Positions 17,452-26,401 of a stretch of DNA of 49,072 nt are shown here, piece after piece. A program made the translations under genes and the position numbers. How positions within the stretch are numbered: the stretch's first letter is position 1; every line of letters starts with the position of its first letter. The notes below the pieces were generated by a model, which made no database searches, had not been told where the DNA came from, and saw only the letters and a list, made by a program, of their open reading frames with translations. The DNA is from Acidobacteriota bacterium (GTDB lineage Bacteria; Acidobacteriota; Terriglobia; Bryobacterales; Bryobacteraceae). The stretch covers positions 1 through 49,072 of the forward strand of contig VFZY01000017.1 in NCBI GenBank assembly GCA_016870915.1, in the 5' to 3' direction.

Positions 17452-18789
17452 TCAGGCCTCGATCCCCATCTGCGTCAGCCGGTAACGCAGCGCATTGCGC
17501 GTCAGGCCCAACAGCCTCGCGGCCTGGCTCTTGTTGCCGGCGGCCCGCCGTAGCGCTTCCCGCAGAATGGCTTGTTCATACTGATCGAGGGTCATCCCCT
17601 CCGGCAGGAACATCGTGTCGCCGGATGCCCGTGACCGCGGCGTGTCGAGCCGGATATCCGCTGCCTCCAGCCTGACTCCTGACCGCAATACCAGGCTGCG
17701 CTCAATCACGTTCTGCAGTTCACGGACGTTGCCCGGCCAGTGATGTTCGCATAGCTTCCGCAGGGCATCCGGCGAAATCTCCAGTTGCTCGCCGCCGAGG
17801 GTTCGAATGAAGTGCGCAGCCAGACGTGGAATGTCTTCCCGGCGCTCACGCAAGGGGGGCACGTTGATGGGCAGGACGTTCAAACGGTAGTAAAGGTCTT
17901 CGCGAAACCGTCCCTGCTCAAGCGCCGCGCGAAGATCGGCATTCGTGGCGGCCACGACGCGCACATCGATCTGGCGTGTCCGGTTGCTCCCCAGACGTTC
18001 AAGCTCCCGCTCCTGCAGCACGCGCAGCAGCTTCACTTGAACCGCGGGCGGCACGTCGCCGATTTCATCGAGCATCACCGTGCCCGTATCGGCCTGTTCG
18101 AACTTGCCCGGCTTGGCGGCGACTGCCCCGGTGAAGGCGCCGCGCTCATAGCCGAACAACTCGCTCTCCATCAGGTTCTCCGGCAGGGCGGAACAGTTGA
18201 TCTTCACGAATGGCCGGTCGCGCCGCGGTGAATGGTGATGAATGGCGCGGGCAATCAGATCCTTGCCGGTACCGCTTTCTCCGCACAGCAGCACCGTGGC
18301 CCGCGTGGGCGCCACACGCTCGATGGTGGCGAAGATCTCACGCATCGCCGGGCTTGCCCCAACCACATTGTCGAAGTGGTAGCGCTGGCCCAGTTCCTCG
18401 CGCAGTTTGCGGTTTTCATCCCGCAGCGACTGCACCTCCAGGGCTTTCTTCAGAACCGTGTGGAGATGGTCCAGGCCGAACGGCTTCAGCAGGAAGTCGG
18501 CCGCGCCGGCCTTCATCGCTTCCACCGCCGTCTCCACCGTGCCGAACGCGGTCATCAGGACCACGGGCGCATGGGCATTCTGCGCCCGCAGGCGTTCCAG
18601 CAGTTCCAGGCCGCTGAGCCCGGGCAGCTTGAGATCGGTCAGAACCAGATCCGCCCGCTCCGCCAATGGCAGTGCCGCTTCCGCCGAACCGGCTTTGTCC
18701 ACCTGATATCCGGCGGAAACCAGGTCCAGCTCCAGCACTCTCCGGAGCCTCTCTTCGTCCTCCACCAGAAGGATCCGCTGTCCGCTCAT
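17452..18789 (-). CDS. NtrC-type sigma-54-dependent response regulator
   Basis: A 445-residue regulator. The receiver domain (1-~120) has phospho-acceptor Asp52 in TDLKLPG and Lys102 in LLKPFG. The AAA+ domain has Walker A GESGTGKD (170-177), the sigma-54 contact motif GAFTGA (217-222), Walker B with D241-E242 and an arginine-finger region [16 protein letters not shown]-terminal Fis-type helix-turn-helix, [20 protein letters not shown], binds DNA. It should therefore activate sigma-54 promoters when phosphorylated by the adjacent kinase, whose stop is 13 bp upstream. Its stop lies 3 bp from the stop of the convergent molybdenum hydroxylase gene. Target genes are unknown. Confidence 0.95.
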   Translation of the reverse strand: MSGQRILLVEDEERLRRVLELDLVSAGYQVDKAGSAEAALPLAERADLVLTDLKLPGLSGLELLERLRAQNAHAPVVLMTAFGTVETAVEAMKAGAADFLLKPFGLDHLHTVLKKALEVQSLRDENRKLREELGQRYHFDNVVGASPAMREIFATIERVAPTRATVLLCGESGTGKDLIARAIHHHSPRRDRPFVKINCSALPENLMESELFGYERGAFTGAVAAKPGKFEQADTGTVMLDEIGDVPPAVQVKLLRVLQERELERLGSNRTRQIDVRVVAATNADLRAALEQGRFREDLYYRLNVLPINVPPLRERREDIPRLAAHFIRTLGGEQLEISPDALRKLCEHHWPGNVRELQNVIERSLVLRSGVRLEAADIRLDTPRSRASGDTMFLPEGMTLDQYEQAILREALRRAAGNKSQAARLLGLTRNALRYRLTQMGIEA

Positions 18790-18802
18790 TGTGCCGGGCC
18801 TT

Positions 18803-20053
18803 TCATTGGGAGATGGATTTTGAAGGAAGATACACCTTGAACACCGAACCCTGGCCCGGCTCGCTCTCCACCGTCACTGTGCCTCTGTGCTCATCCACAA
18901 TCTTCGAGACAATCGCCAGTCCAAGCCCCACGCCTCCCGGCTTGCCGGTCACGAATGGGTTGAAAATCGTATCCAGCAGCTTCGGGTCAATCCCGGGTCC
19001 ACGGTCGATCACGGACACTTCCACGCCATCGCCCCGGTCCGCGCGGCGGGTCTTGACAGTCACCGCTCCCCCGGGGCTGCTGGCTTCCACGGCATTGCGA
19101 ATGAGGTTGTCGAAAACCCGCTCCATCCACTCCGCGTCGGCCGGAATGGCGGGCAGGTCCGGGGAATGGTTGGTGTAGATGGCGGCCCCGGTTTCGGCGG
19201 CGATGCGCGCAACCGACCGGTCGGCGAGCTCGGCCAGGTCCGTGGGCTCAAGCCTTGGATGAAATGGCCGCGCAAACTCAAGAAACCGCGTCACCAATGA
19301 GTTCGTGCGGTCCACTTCACTCGAAAGAAACCCGGCCAGTTCGCGAGCCACTTCGTCCTCCGCCGGAAGACGGCGTTTGAGAAGTTCGGCCGAACTTCTG
19401 AGCGTACCCAGCGGATTGCGCAGTTCGTGGGCCAGCCCCGCGGTGAGTTGCCCAAGAGCGGCCAGACGGTCGGCACGCCGCACAGCGGCCTCCGCCTCCC
19501 GCAAGCTCCGGTTCGATTCAGCCAGTTGTTCGGCCGTCTGCTGGTACCGGCGGGCCTCGCGGCGGTTTGCCTCCGCAAGCTGATGGGTGAGAAAGCCCAC
19601 CACGGCGAAAAACAGCACGCGCAGGCCCAATTCCCGGGCCTCCACGGCCGGCAGCTCAAGCTGCGAAAAGTCGACGAAAAGCAGGAACGAAAGATAGCTG
19701 GCGCAGGCGAACAGAGTGAACACCAGGGTCCCGCCCCAGCCGAGTGTCGTGGCGGCTGAAACCACCGGCAGCAGAAGAATGGGGTAGTAGCTGCTTTCTA
19801 TGCCGAACGTCACGCCGATCAGCAGGTGTCCCAGCAGCAGCTTCACCGCGATCGCCGTGTACGCACCAGCGCCGGCCCGGAACCAACTCACCCGCGGTTC
19901 CAGCAATTGAAACACAGCCAGCAGAACCAGAATCTGCGTCTCAGCGGGGTTGGTTGTGGGGCTCACCAGGTGCAGGCCCGCGAAGAGAGCCAGCCACACC
20001 AGATCCTGCGCCCGCCATGCACTGCCGGGCGCGCTCCACAAGCGGATATCCAC
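18803..20053 (-). CDS. Membrane sensor histidine kinase (NtrB/AtoS-like)
   Basis: A 416-residue kinase. Five or six hydrophobic segments (about residues 17-155) form a compact membrane sensor with no large external loop. A coiled coil follows at ~160-195. The HisKA domain has phospho-acceptor His209 in AGLAHELRNPLG, and the ATPase domain has an N box (NLIRNAVEAS), G1 (DRGPGID), F box and G2 (GVGLGLAI). The partner is clearly the NtrC-type regulator encoded 13 bp downstream. GTG 20053 overlaps its own GGAGG site, so TTG 20041 (LWSAPG...) is also possible. A pair of direct palindromic repeats sits in the 57 bp upstream. Confidence 0.93.
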   Translation of the reverse strand: MDIRLWSAPGSAWRAQDLVWLALFAGLHLVSPTTNPAETQILVLLAVFQLLEPRVSWFRAGAGAYTAIAVKLLLGHLLIGVTFGIESSYYPILLLPVVSAATTLGWGGTLVFTLFACASYLSFLLFVDFSQLELPAVEARELGLRVLFFAVVGFLTHQLAEANRREARRYQQTAEQLAESNRSLREAEAAVRRADRLAALGQLTAGLAHELRNPLGTLRSSAELLKRRLPAEDEVARELAGFLSSEVDRTNSLVTRFLEFARPFHPRLEPTDLAELADRSVARIAAETGAAIYTNHSPDLPAIPADAEWMERVFDNLIRNAVEASSPGGAVTVKTRRADRGDGVEVSVIDRGPGIDPKLLDTIFNPFVTGKPGGVGLGLAIVSKIVDEHRGTVTVESEPGQGSVFKVYLPSKSISQ

Positions 20054-20062
20054 CTCCGTTAA

Positions 20063-20108
20063 GATGCGCGTGAGCGCATCGCGTTGCGTTTAGGATGCGC
20101 GTGAGCGC
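20063..20108. repeat. Two palindromic direct repeats, 31-bp period
   Basis: GATGCGCGTGAGCGC occurs at 20063-20077 and again at 20094-20108. The first copy is a perfect hairpin (GATGCGC, GTGA loop, GCGCATC, 20063-20080). The second has one mismatch in the stem. They fill the gap between the TPR gene stop and the kinase start on the minus strand. Confidence 0.75.
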
Positions 20109-20110
20109 GT

Positions 20111-21427
20111 CTACTTCGCCTTATTCTCCGCCGCCAGGCCTTCCACTTCCGCAAGCTGCTTCTTCACAAAGTCTGCATCGCTCGCCAGCGGCGACAGCTT
20201 CAGATAAGTCTTCATGTACTCGGCCGCCGTGGGGAAGTCCTGCTTCTGCGCCGCAATCACGCCCATGACATGGTTGAGCTTGGGGATCTTCTTGAACTCA
20301 TCCGCCTTCAACCCCGCCGCCGCGCTCTTTTCGGCCAGGTCCAGCTTCTTCAGATTCAGATTCGCCACGGCGTTGTAGAAATAGGCCGCCGGGAAATCGT
20401 AAGGGTTCAGCTTGATCAGACGTTCGGTGGAATCAGCCACCTCATCCCACTTGCTCTCCCGAGCCGAAAGCCCCGCGAGCTGCATGTAGGGATAGACGAA
20501 CTTGGGATCGGAACTGAGGGCCTCCGTGTAAGCCTTCTTGGCGCCCTCCACGTTGTTTCCGCGTTCATGAATCCGGCCCAGCTCGAACCATGCCGGGGCG
20601 TACTTGGGATAGAGTTCGACGGCCTTTTCGAGATCCTTCTGGATGTCGGCCGGCTTGCCCTTCTTCATGTTGTTCATGGCCCGTTCGTAGGACTTCTTGG
20701 CCTCCTTGGGAGCCATCAGCGCCGTGGCGCTGGTGGTGAGCCCTTCCACGTTGCCCAGACGCTTCAGCATGATGGTGCCGATGTCGGGATTGTCCATGAA
20801 CCGGCGGCCTGAAAGGTTGACGTTCTCGGAACGCCAGCCCGGCAGAGCGGCGCGCAGTTCGCAGCCCATCAGGTCGCGCTCACTGATGCCGCGGCCCTGT
20901 CCGCCCAGTCCACCCTGAGACCGCCCGCGGCCGCCGCTGTTGAACGGATCATTGCCAAACGGGTCGTTGTTGCTCACCGAGGCGTCCGCCATCATGCCCT
21001 GATTCTGGCCCACCTGGAAGCTGAACCGGCCCTTGGAGTCCGTGTACGCCTGAGGCCGCGGATTGCTCCCGTTGCACAAAAGCTCGATCGTCACGGATTC
21101 CGGCGGCGGAGTGCCGTCCGAGGTCATCACTTTGCCTGAAAGGAACAAGGGCCGCTGCATGTCCATCGAGGGAAATGGATTCTGCCCGCGCTGGTCCTGC
21201 CCCGGAAGCCCCGGCTGCTGCTGCCCCTGCTGGCCGCCGCGCCCGCCACCCCCGCCCGGCAATCCCCCGCCGCCTGGCACATTGGCGCCTCCACCAGGAA
21301 TCCCGCCACCGCCCGCGCCACCCGCGCCGGGTTGGCCGGCACCGCCAGCCGGCGGTTCCTGCGCACTAAGAGCCAAGCCAATCGCAATGGCTAACCCGCC
21401 GGTACGAAGCATCCAAAACCGAGTCAT
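20111..21427 (-). CDS. Secreted TPR protein with Gly-rich linker and CNA-B-like domain
   Basis: A 438-residue exported protein. A signal peptide (1-~22) is followed by a Gly/Pro/Gln-rich low-complexity stretch (~24-85). A carboxypeptidase-regulatory or CNA-B-like beta domain (~93-225) follows, with SGKVMTSDGTPPPE and AYTDSKGRFSFQV. A run of tetratricopeptide repeats (~245-430) contains WFELGRIHERGNNVEGAKKAY and similar units. It is probably a periplasmic scaffold or lipoprotein-like assembly factor, with no catalytic residues. The signal peptide has no lipobox Cys. ATG 21427 has GAGGG upstream. It lies between the metal transporter gene and the NtrBC-like pair, all on one strand. Confidence 0.82.
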   Translation of the reverse strand: MTRFWMLRTGGLAIAIGLALSAQEPPAGGAGQPGAGGAGGGGIPGGGANVPGGGGLPGGGGGRGGQQGQQQPGLPGQDQRGQNPFPSMDMQRPLFLSGKVMTSDGTPPPESVTIELLCNGSNPRPQAYTDSKGRFSFQVGQNQGMMADASVSNNDPFGNDPFNSGGRGRSQGGLGGQGRGISERDLMGCELRAALPGWRSENVNLSGRRFMDNPDIGTIMLKRLGNVEGLTTSATALMAPKEAKKSYERAMNNMKKGKPADIQKDLEKAVELYPKYAPAWFELGRIHERGNNVEGAKKAYTEALSSDPKFVYPYMQLAGLSARESKWDEVADSTERLIKLNPYDFPAAYFYNAVANLNLKKLDLAEKSAAAGLKADEFKKIPKLNHVMGVIAAQKQDFPTAAEYMKTYLKLSPLASDADFVKKQLAEVEGLAAENKAK

Positions 21428-21490
21428 ATCAGCCCTCGCAAGCCACGAAATTTGATGGCCCCATTATGGCACGGTTGAACGCCGTTTGCG

Positions 21491-23062
21491 CTACCCCAGC
21501 CCCGCAAACGCGGGAACCAGGCCCAGCGATACTCCGGTCATCAACACCCCCACGCACACGATCACCGCGGCGGAAATCACCGGGACCACCCGGAAGAACG
21601 CATGCCGGCGGACGCTCCCGCTCTCGGGCAGCAGATGCTTGGCGTAGAGCACCAATGCGCCGATCGCCATCAGCACCAGCGCCAGCCCCAGGCTGAAACC
21701 CACCAGCAGGACCAACCCCAGGCCAACGCGGCCAATCGCAATCGCGCTCAGCAGCAGCACCAGCGCCGAGGGACACGGTACCAGACCGCCGCTCACACCC
21801 AAGGCGATCAGGCTGGACAAGGTCACCTCCCCTTCAATGTAGTGGCTGTGCCCGCCGGGCCCGTGGTGGTGGCCATGGCCGTGATGGTGGCCGTGCCCAT
21901 GGTGATGGCCGTGCTCGTGGCCGTGATCATGGTGGTGCGCGTGGCCGTCGCCGTGCGCGTGATCATGCTCATGCCCGGCGCCGCTATCTCGCAGGCCTCG
22001 CCACCGCCGCCCCAGCATCTGGCCGCCGATAAACACGATCGAGATCCCGGAAATGGCGCCAAGAATCGGGTAAATCTTCTGGGGTGCGATCTTGTTCGAC
22101 AAGAAAAGCGTCACCAATCCCAGGGCGAACACACTGATCGTGTGCGTGAATGTCACCATCGCCCCAAGAAACAGGGCATGCTGCATCGTGCCGCGCGACC
22201 CCACCAGATACGCCGCCACAATCGTCTTGCCATGCCCCGGTGAAAGCGCGTGCATCGCGCCAAGCCCAAACGCCACCAGCACGCCGAGAGCGGCCATGTT
22301 GAAGGGAATCTCATCCCGGCTCAGAAGCTTCGACAGGAAGTCGTTCCGGGTGACGGTTCCAGGAACCTCTGGCGCCGCGGGCTGGCTCGGACCCGCGTTG
22401 GGAGCGGCGGGCGCTGCCTCCGCTGCCGGCGGTTTGCCTGCCCCGTCGGCCCGGGTTGGCGCCACGCTCCGGCTCACCGCCGGCGCCACCTTCCAGTCAA
22501 ACGACGCCTTCAACTCCTGGGGCGGCGCCACGGCCGGATCCTGCGGATAGCTGGTGAGCCCCTGGCTGCGCTCCGCGCTGGAATGGCTGCGCCGCGCATA
22601 CTGCACCCCCGGCGCATCCGCCACCACAATCTCTTTCCAACCGGCCCGGTCTTTGTAGTTCGAATCCTCGTAGTCCCACACCCCGGGTGCTCCCGGAAGT
22701 TGAACATGCGCCGTCACCCGGATCACCGGCAGGCCGCCGGCCCCATCGGCCACCGCGATTTCCGTATGCTCCAGACGCGGCGAAACGGGGGCGCCGGCCG
22801 CGGTCACGCGGATTCCCTGCAGCCACTCCACCGCCTGGCCGCGAGCCTTCTTTTCTAAAGCCTCCCGGGGACTGTTTCCCTCCAACCCCCAGCCCCGCAG
22901 CAGTTCGAAGGTGGGGATTTCAGCCAAGTCCAGCGAATAGACCAGGTGCACGCCATTCGCCGCGGGCTCGAACCGCGCGTAATGGCTTACGCTGAAGTTG
23001 CCCATGGGGTGCGCTAGCACAATCGCCGCCACCGGCAACAGGAGGATGCATCTCGCCTTCAT
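21491..23062 (-). CDS. NicO-type nickel/cobalt transporter with His-rich loop
   Basis: About 523 residues. It has a signal peptide (MKARCILLLPVAAIVLAHP) and an N-terminal extracytoplasmic region of ~230 residues (HPMGNFSVSHYARFE...). The membrane domain contains GLGAMHALSPGHGKTIVAAYLVG, the NicO/RcnA metal-transport motif. A His/Asp/Gly-rich loop (~363-407) with more than 20 His follows, then SLIALGVSGGLVPCPSALVLLL, the second conserved motif. It probably exports or imports Ni2+, Co2+ or another divalent metal. The His-rich loop is typical of RcnA-like efflux proteins. ATG 23062 was preferred because it starts a normal signal peptide. In-frame ATG 23083 is an alternative. It is divergent from rpiB, 39 bp apart. 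Confidence 0.86.
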   Translation of the reverse strand: MKARCILLLPVAAIVLAHPMGNFSVSHYARFEPAANGVHLVYSLDLAEIPTFELLRGWGLEGNSPREALEKKARGQAVEWLQGIRVTAAGAPVSPRLEHTEIAVADGAGGLPVIRVTAHVQLPGAPGVWDYEDSNYKDRAGWKEIVVADAPGVQYARRSHSSAERSQGLTSYPQDPAVAPPQELKASFDWKVAPAVSRSVAPTRADGAGKPPAAEAAPAAPNAGPSQPAAPEVPGTVTRNDFLSKLLSRDEIPFNMAALGVLVAFGLGAMHALSPGHGKTIVAAYLVGSRGTMQHALFLGAMVTFTHTISVFALGLVTLFLSNKIAPQKIYPILGAISGISIVFIGGQMLGRRWRGLRDSGAGHEHDHAHGDGHAHHHDHGHEHGHHHGHGHHHGHGHHHGPGGHSHYIEGEVTLSSLIALGVSGGLVPCPSALVLLLSAIAIGRVGLGLVLLVGFSLGLALVLMAIGALVLYAKHLLPESGSVRRHAFFRVVPVISAAVIVCVGVLMTGVSLGLVPAFAGLG

Positions 23063-23101
23063 TACAATGACAAGTACGATCATACCCCCCAATCGGATGA
23101 C

Positions 23102-23731
23102 ATGAGACCAGTAATCACGGAATGCGACATCCCGCGCACGGGCGAACTGCGCATCGCGCAGGGCAGCATTGTCACGCCTTCAGCGCGAGATCTGGCCCGG
23201 GAGCGGGGCGTGCGTCTGGTCGAAGTGCCGCCCGGTGAAGTCAGGGGCGTTGCTCCACCGGAAGCCACCGTCGCCCTGGGCGCGGATCATGGCGGGTTTG
23301 CAATGAAGGAAGCCCTGAAAGCCATTTTTCACGAGCTGGGGCTTACCGTGCGCGATGTGGGCGTTCATGATCCCGGTCCGGCCGATTATCCCGACATCGC
23401 CTTGAAAGTTGCCGAACTCGTCGCCCTGGGCCAGGCCACCCGCGGTGTCATCGTTGACGGAGCGGGCATCGGCTCCGCGATGGCCGCCAATAAGGTGCCC
23501 GGGGTCCGCGCGGCCCTATGTTACGATAAGGCGTCCGCCAGGAACAGCCGGGAGCATAATCACGCCAATGTGCTGACGCTGGGAGGCCGGTTGCTCACCG
23601 AATCCCAGGCGGCCGAAGTGCTCCGGACATGGCTTTCGACGCCCTATGGCGGCGGGCGCCACCAGGCCCGAATCGACAAGATTACGGCCATTGAGAACAA
23701 GTACTCCCGTGCGAATGAGATGCCGCGATGA
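23102..23731 (+). CDS. RpiB/LacAB-family sugar-phosphate isomerase with microcompartment-type N-terminal extension
   Basis: A 209-residue protein. Residues 1-~45 ([19 protein letters not shown], then [19 protein letters not shown]) form a module that resembles the N-termini of the ethanolamine microcompartment proteins EutQ and EutT (…LTPSAREL…). Residues 55-~200 are an RpiB domain: [51 protein letters not shown] and [14 protein letters not shown]. RpiB enzymes isomerise ribose-5-phosphate and ribulose-5-phosphate. The usual catalytic Cys (CGTGIG in E. coli RpiB) is Asp119 here (DGAGIG), so activity or substrate may differ. Its stop overlaps the deoC start (ATGA). The pairing with deoC recalls sugar-phosphate-utilising microcompartment loci. 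Confidence 0.85.
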   Translation: MRPVITECDIPRTGELRIAQGSIVTPSARDLARERGVRLVEVPPGEVRGVAPPEATVALGADHGGFAMKEALKAIFHELGLTVRDVGVHDPGPADYPDIALKVAELVALGQATRGVIVDGAGIGSAMAANKVPGVRAALCYDKASARNSREHNHANVLTLGGRLLTESQAAEVLRTWLSTPYGGGRHQARIDKITAIENKYSRANEMPR

Positions 23732-24612
23732 ACACGTTTGAGCTCGATCAATTGGTGGCACAGATCGGCGCCGAGATCTTCGCCCGCCTCGACAAGCGCA
23801 CCCTCAACTCCAACGCCGAAGGCCTTGGTGTGCCGGAACTCGTGTGCCCTGGCTGCCGCCAGCGGTGCCCGCAGACCTGCGGCGCCAAAACCAGGGCGAT
23901 CATCGCCGCCGGGGCCGACCGTGTCTCCGCCAGCGAAAAACTCACCCGCGTCGACCCGGCCATCGCCGCTCTCATCGATCACACCATCCTCAAACCGGAG
24001 GCCACCCGCGACGATATCCGCAAGCTGTGCGCTGAAGCCCGGCAGTTCAACTTCGCCAGCGTGTGCGTCAATCCGTATTGGGTTCCGCTTGTCGCATCGG
24101 AACTCAAGGGGTCGCCGGTCAAAGTGTGCACCGTGGTTGGATTCCCGCTGGGCGCCTCGGCAACCCCGGTCAAGCGCGCCGAAACAGAGGCCGCATGCCG
24201 CCAGGGAGCGCAGGAGATCGACATGGTGATCAACATCGGCGCCTTGAAAAGCGGTGACCATGAAACCGTGCGCTCCGACATCGCCGAAGTGGTGGAGGCG
24301 GCCCACAAGGCGGGGGCCATCGTCAAGGTGATCATTGAAACCGCCTTGCTCGACGACAATCAGAAGGCCATCGCCTGCACGCTGGCCAAGGTGGCCGGGG
24401 CGGACTTCGTAAAGACGTCCACCGGATTTTCCACCGCCGGAGCCACGGCCCGCGATATCGCGTTAATGCGCCATGTCGTCGGTTCCGAACTCGGCGTCAA
24501 GGCATCGGGCGGCATTCGCACGCTCGACGATCTTAAGACCATGGCCGCCGCCGGCGCTTCCCGCATCGGCGCCAGTGCCAGCGTCAAGATCATTGAGGCC
24601 ACCGCGGCCTGA
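23728..24612 (+). CDS. deoC: Deoxyribose-phosphate aldolase with Cys-rich N-terminal extension
   Basis: A 294-residue DeoC, about 70 residues longer than a normal ~220-residue bacterial enzyme. Residues 1-~25 ([20 protein letters not shown]) look like an amphipathic helix of the type that targets enzymes into microcompartments. A C-x2-C-x3-C-x3-C cluster (C40, C43, C47, C51) follows. The TIM-barrel aldolase domain begins at ~75. It keeps Lys229 for the Schiff base in [10 protein letters not shown], Lys258 in VKASGGIRT and Asp165 in EIDMVINIG. It cleaves 2-deoxyribose-5-phosphate to glyceraldehyde-3-phosphate and acetaldehyde. ATG 23728 overlaps the rpiB stop (ATGA), so the two are translationally coupled. 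Confidence 0.93.
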   Translation: MNTFELDQLVAQIGAEIFARLDKRTLNSNAEGLGVPELVCPGCRQRCPQTCGAKTRAIIAAGADRVSASEKLTRVDPAIAALIDHTILKPEATRDDIRKLCAEARQFNFASVCVNPYWVPLVASELKGSPVKVCTVVGFPLGASATPVKRAETEAACRQGAQEIDMVINIGALKSGDHETVRSDIAEVVEAAHKAGAIVKVIIETALLDDNQKAIACTLAKVAGADFVKTSTGFSTAGATARDIALMRHVVGSELGVKASGGIRTLDDLKTMAAAGASRIGASASVKIIEATAA

Positions 24613-24616
24613 CGCC

Positions 24617-26392
24617 ATGCCGGAAACGCCCTCCAGTCCGGGCGCCGGGCCGCGCCGATCGGCCCTCCGCTTCCGCGAGCGTGCGGAACTGCTCGACTTC
24701 CTTCTCGAAGTCTCCGAGAAGACCTCCGAGACGCTTGACCTTGAGAAACTTCTCGACTCGGTGGGCGAACTGGTCAAGCGCCTCATCCCATACGAACTCT
24801 TCGCGATCCTGCTCTACCACGAGCGGCGCAAGGAACTGCGCATCCAGTATTCGGTGGGGCACCGGCCCGACCTGGCGCGCACCCTGGCGATCAAGCCCGG
24901 GGAGGGCATCACCGGTGCCGTGGCTGCCTCCCGTACGCCCGTCAACCTGGGCGACGTCCGCGCCGACCCGCGCTACCTGAACGCGCTCGACGCCGTGCGC
25001 AGCGAAATGGCCGTTCCCATGACCGCTCGCGGCAAGCTGGTGGGCGTCATCGACCTTCAATCCACGCGCCCCAACGCCTATTCCGAACAGGACCTGGCGC
25101 TGCTGCAGCTTCTGGCATCACGAGTCGCCTTCTCCATCGACAACGCCCGCCTTTATCGCTTCGTCAACCGCAACAACCGGCAGTTGAACATCCTGGCCGA
25201 ACTGGCGCGCGAACTGAGCGGCATCCTCAATCTGGATGAACTGCTGCGCCGCATTGCCAACATCATGCGCAGCCTGATCAGCTTTGACTCGTTTGCCATT
25301 CTGATGGTCGATTACCCCAATCAGGTGTTGCGCCACCACTTCAGCCTCCGGTTCGATCAGCGTGTTGACCTTCAGAACATACCGCTTGGCAAGGGCGTCA
25401 CCGGCACCGCCGCCGCCATGCGCGAAGTGATCAAGGTGGACGACACGCTGGCGGACTCGCGGTACATCGCCACCCATGAGGATATCCGGAGCGAAGTGGC
25501 GGTGCCGCTGGTGGTGAAGGACCGTGTCGTCGGCGTGATGAACCTGGAAAGCGACCGCGTGGCGTTTTTTACCGACGACCATGTCCGCTTGCTCACCACG
25601 CTCGCCCCGCAGGTGGCCATCGCCATTGAAAACGCCCGCCTCTATGAGGAGATCGCCTCCCGGGAAAAGCGTATGCAGGACGACCTGAAGGCGGCGCGGA
25701 AGCTGCAACGCATTCTCATTCCCCGCACGCCTCCGGAAACCGAACGGCTGAAGATCAGCGCCGGGTCGCGCCCCGCCCGCGAGGTGAGCGGCGATATCTA
25801 CGACTTTATCGCGCATCAATCCGGCCACACCATGATCGCTTTCGGCGATTCGTCCGGCAAAGGCGCCGCCGCCGCTCTGTACGGCGCCATGGTCTTCGGC
25901 GTGCTCCGCTCGCTGGGCACGGCAAGCTGCAAGCCGGCCGAAATGATGCGCACCCTGAACGACACGCTCATCGAGCGCCGGGTGGACGCCCAATACGTGG
26001 TGCTGATGCTGATGCTCTTCGATCCGGGCACGCTCGAGATGCGAATGGCGAACTCCGGCGCCACGCCGCCGGTCATTGTTCGCAAGGGCAGGATTCTCAA
26101 GCCGGCCGTGGCCGGCATCCCGCTCGGTCTGCTCGAAGTCCGCGACTACGAAGAGGTGTCCTTCCAGTGCCAGCCCGGCGACCTGATTGTCCTCTACTCG
26201 GACGGCTTTGAGGATCAGGGCAACGGTGGCGAGGAACATTTCGGACACCGGCTGCTCAATGGTTACCTCATTGCCAACGCCCACCGCTCGCCGCGCGAAA
26301 TCTCGCACGGCCTGTACGCTGCGCTCGATCGCTTCCGCGGCGCCGTCGATATCCACGATGACCAGACCGTGATCGTGATGAAAGTGACCTGA
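24617..26392 (+). CDS. GAF-GAF-PP2C (RsbU/SpoIIE-type) serine phosphatase
   Basis: A 591-residue soluble signalling protein. Two GAF sensor domains are at about 25-190 and 205-365. The second carries LGKGVTGTAAAMREVIKVDD and a DDHVRLLTTLAPQVAIAIENARLYEE helix. A linker helix leads to a SpoIIE-type PP2C domain (~385-590) with SRPAREVSGDIYDF, FGDSSGKGAAAALYGAM, LYSDGFEDQ and a terminal DDQTVIVMKV. The metal-binding Asp residues are present. It probably dephosphorylates an anti-anti-sigma factor in a partner-switching pathway, although no STAS or HATPase partner lies nearby. The frame is open from 24473, but ATG 24617, four bases after the deoC stop, avoids a long overlap. Confidence 0.9.
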   Translation: MPETPSSPGAGPRRSALRFRERAELLDFLLEVSEKTSETLDLEKLLDSVGELVKRLIPYELFAILLYHERRKELRIQYSVGHRPDLARTLAIKPGEGITGAVAASRTPVNLGDVRADPRYLNALDAVRSEMAVPMTARGKLVGVIDLQSTRPNAYSEQDLALLQLLASRVAFSIDNARLYRFVNRNNRQLNILAELARELSGILNLDELLRRIANIMRSLISFDSFAILMVDYPNQVLRHHFSLRFDQRVDLQNIPLGKGVTGTAAAMREVIKVDDTLADSRYIATHEDIRSEVAVPLVVKDRVVGVMNLESDRVAFFTDDHVRLLTTLAPQVAIAIENARLYEEIASREKRMQDDLKAARKLQRILIPRTPPETERLKISAGSRPAREVSGDIYDFIAHQSGHTMIAFGDSSGKGAAAALYGAMVFGVLRSLGTASCKPAEMMRTLNDTLIERRVDAQYVVLMLMLFDPGTLEMRMANSGATPPVIVRKGRILKPAVAGIPLGLLEVRDYEEVSFQCQPGDLIVLYSDGFEDQGNGGEEHFGHRLLNGYLIANAHRSPREISHGLYAALDRFRGAVDIHDDQTVIVMKVT

Positions 26393-26401
26393 AGAAACAT
26401 T

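Noticed and set aside
21842-21974. Tandem DNA repeat in the metal transporter gene
   Set aside because: The repetitive CATGGCC-like pattern is explained by the coding of the His/Gly-rich metal loop and keeps the frame.
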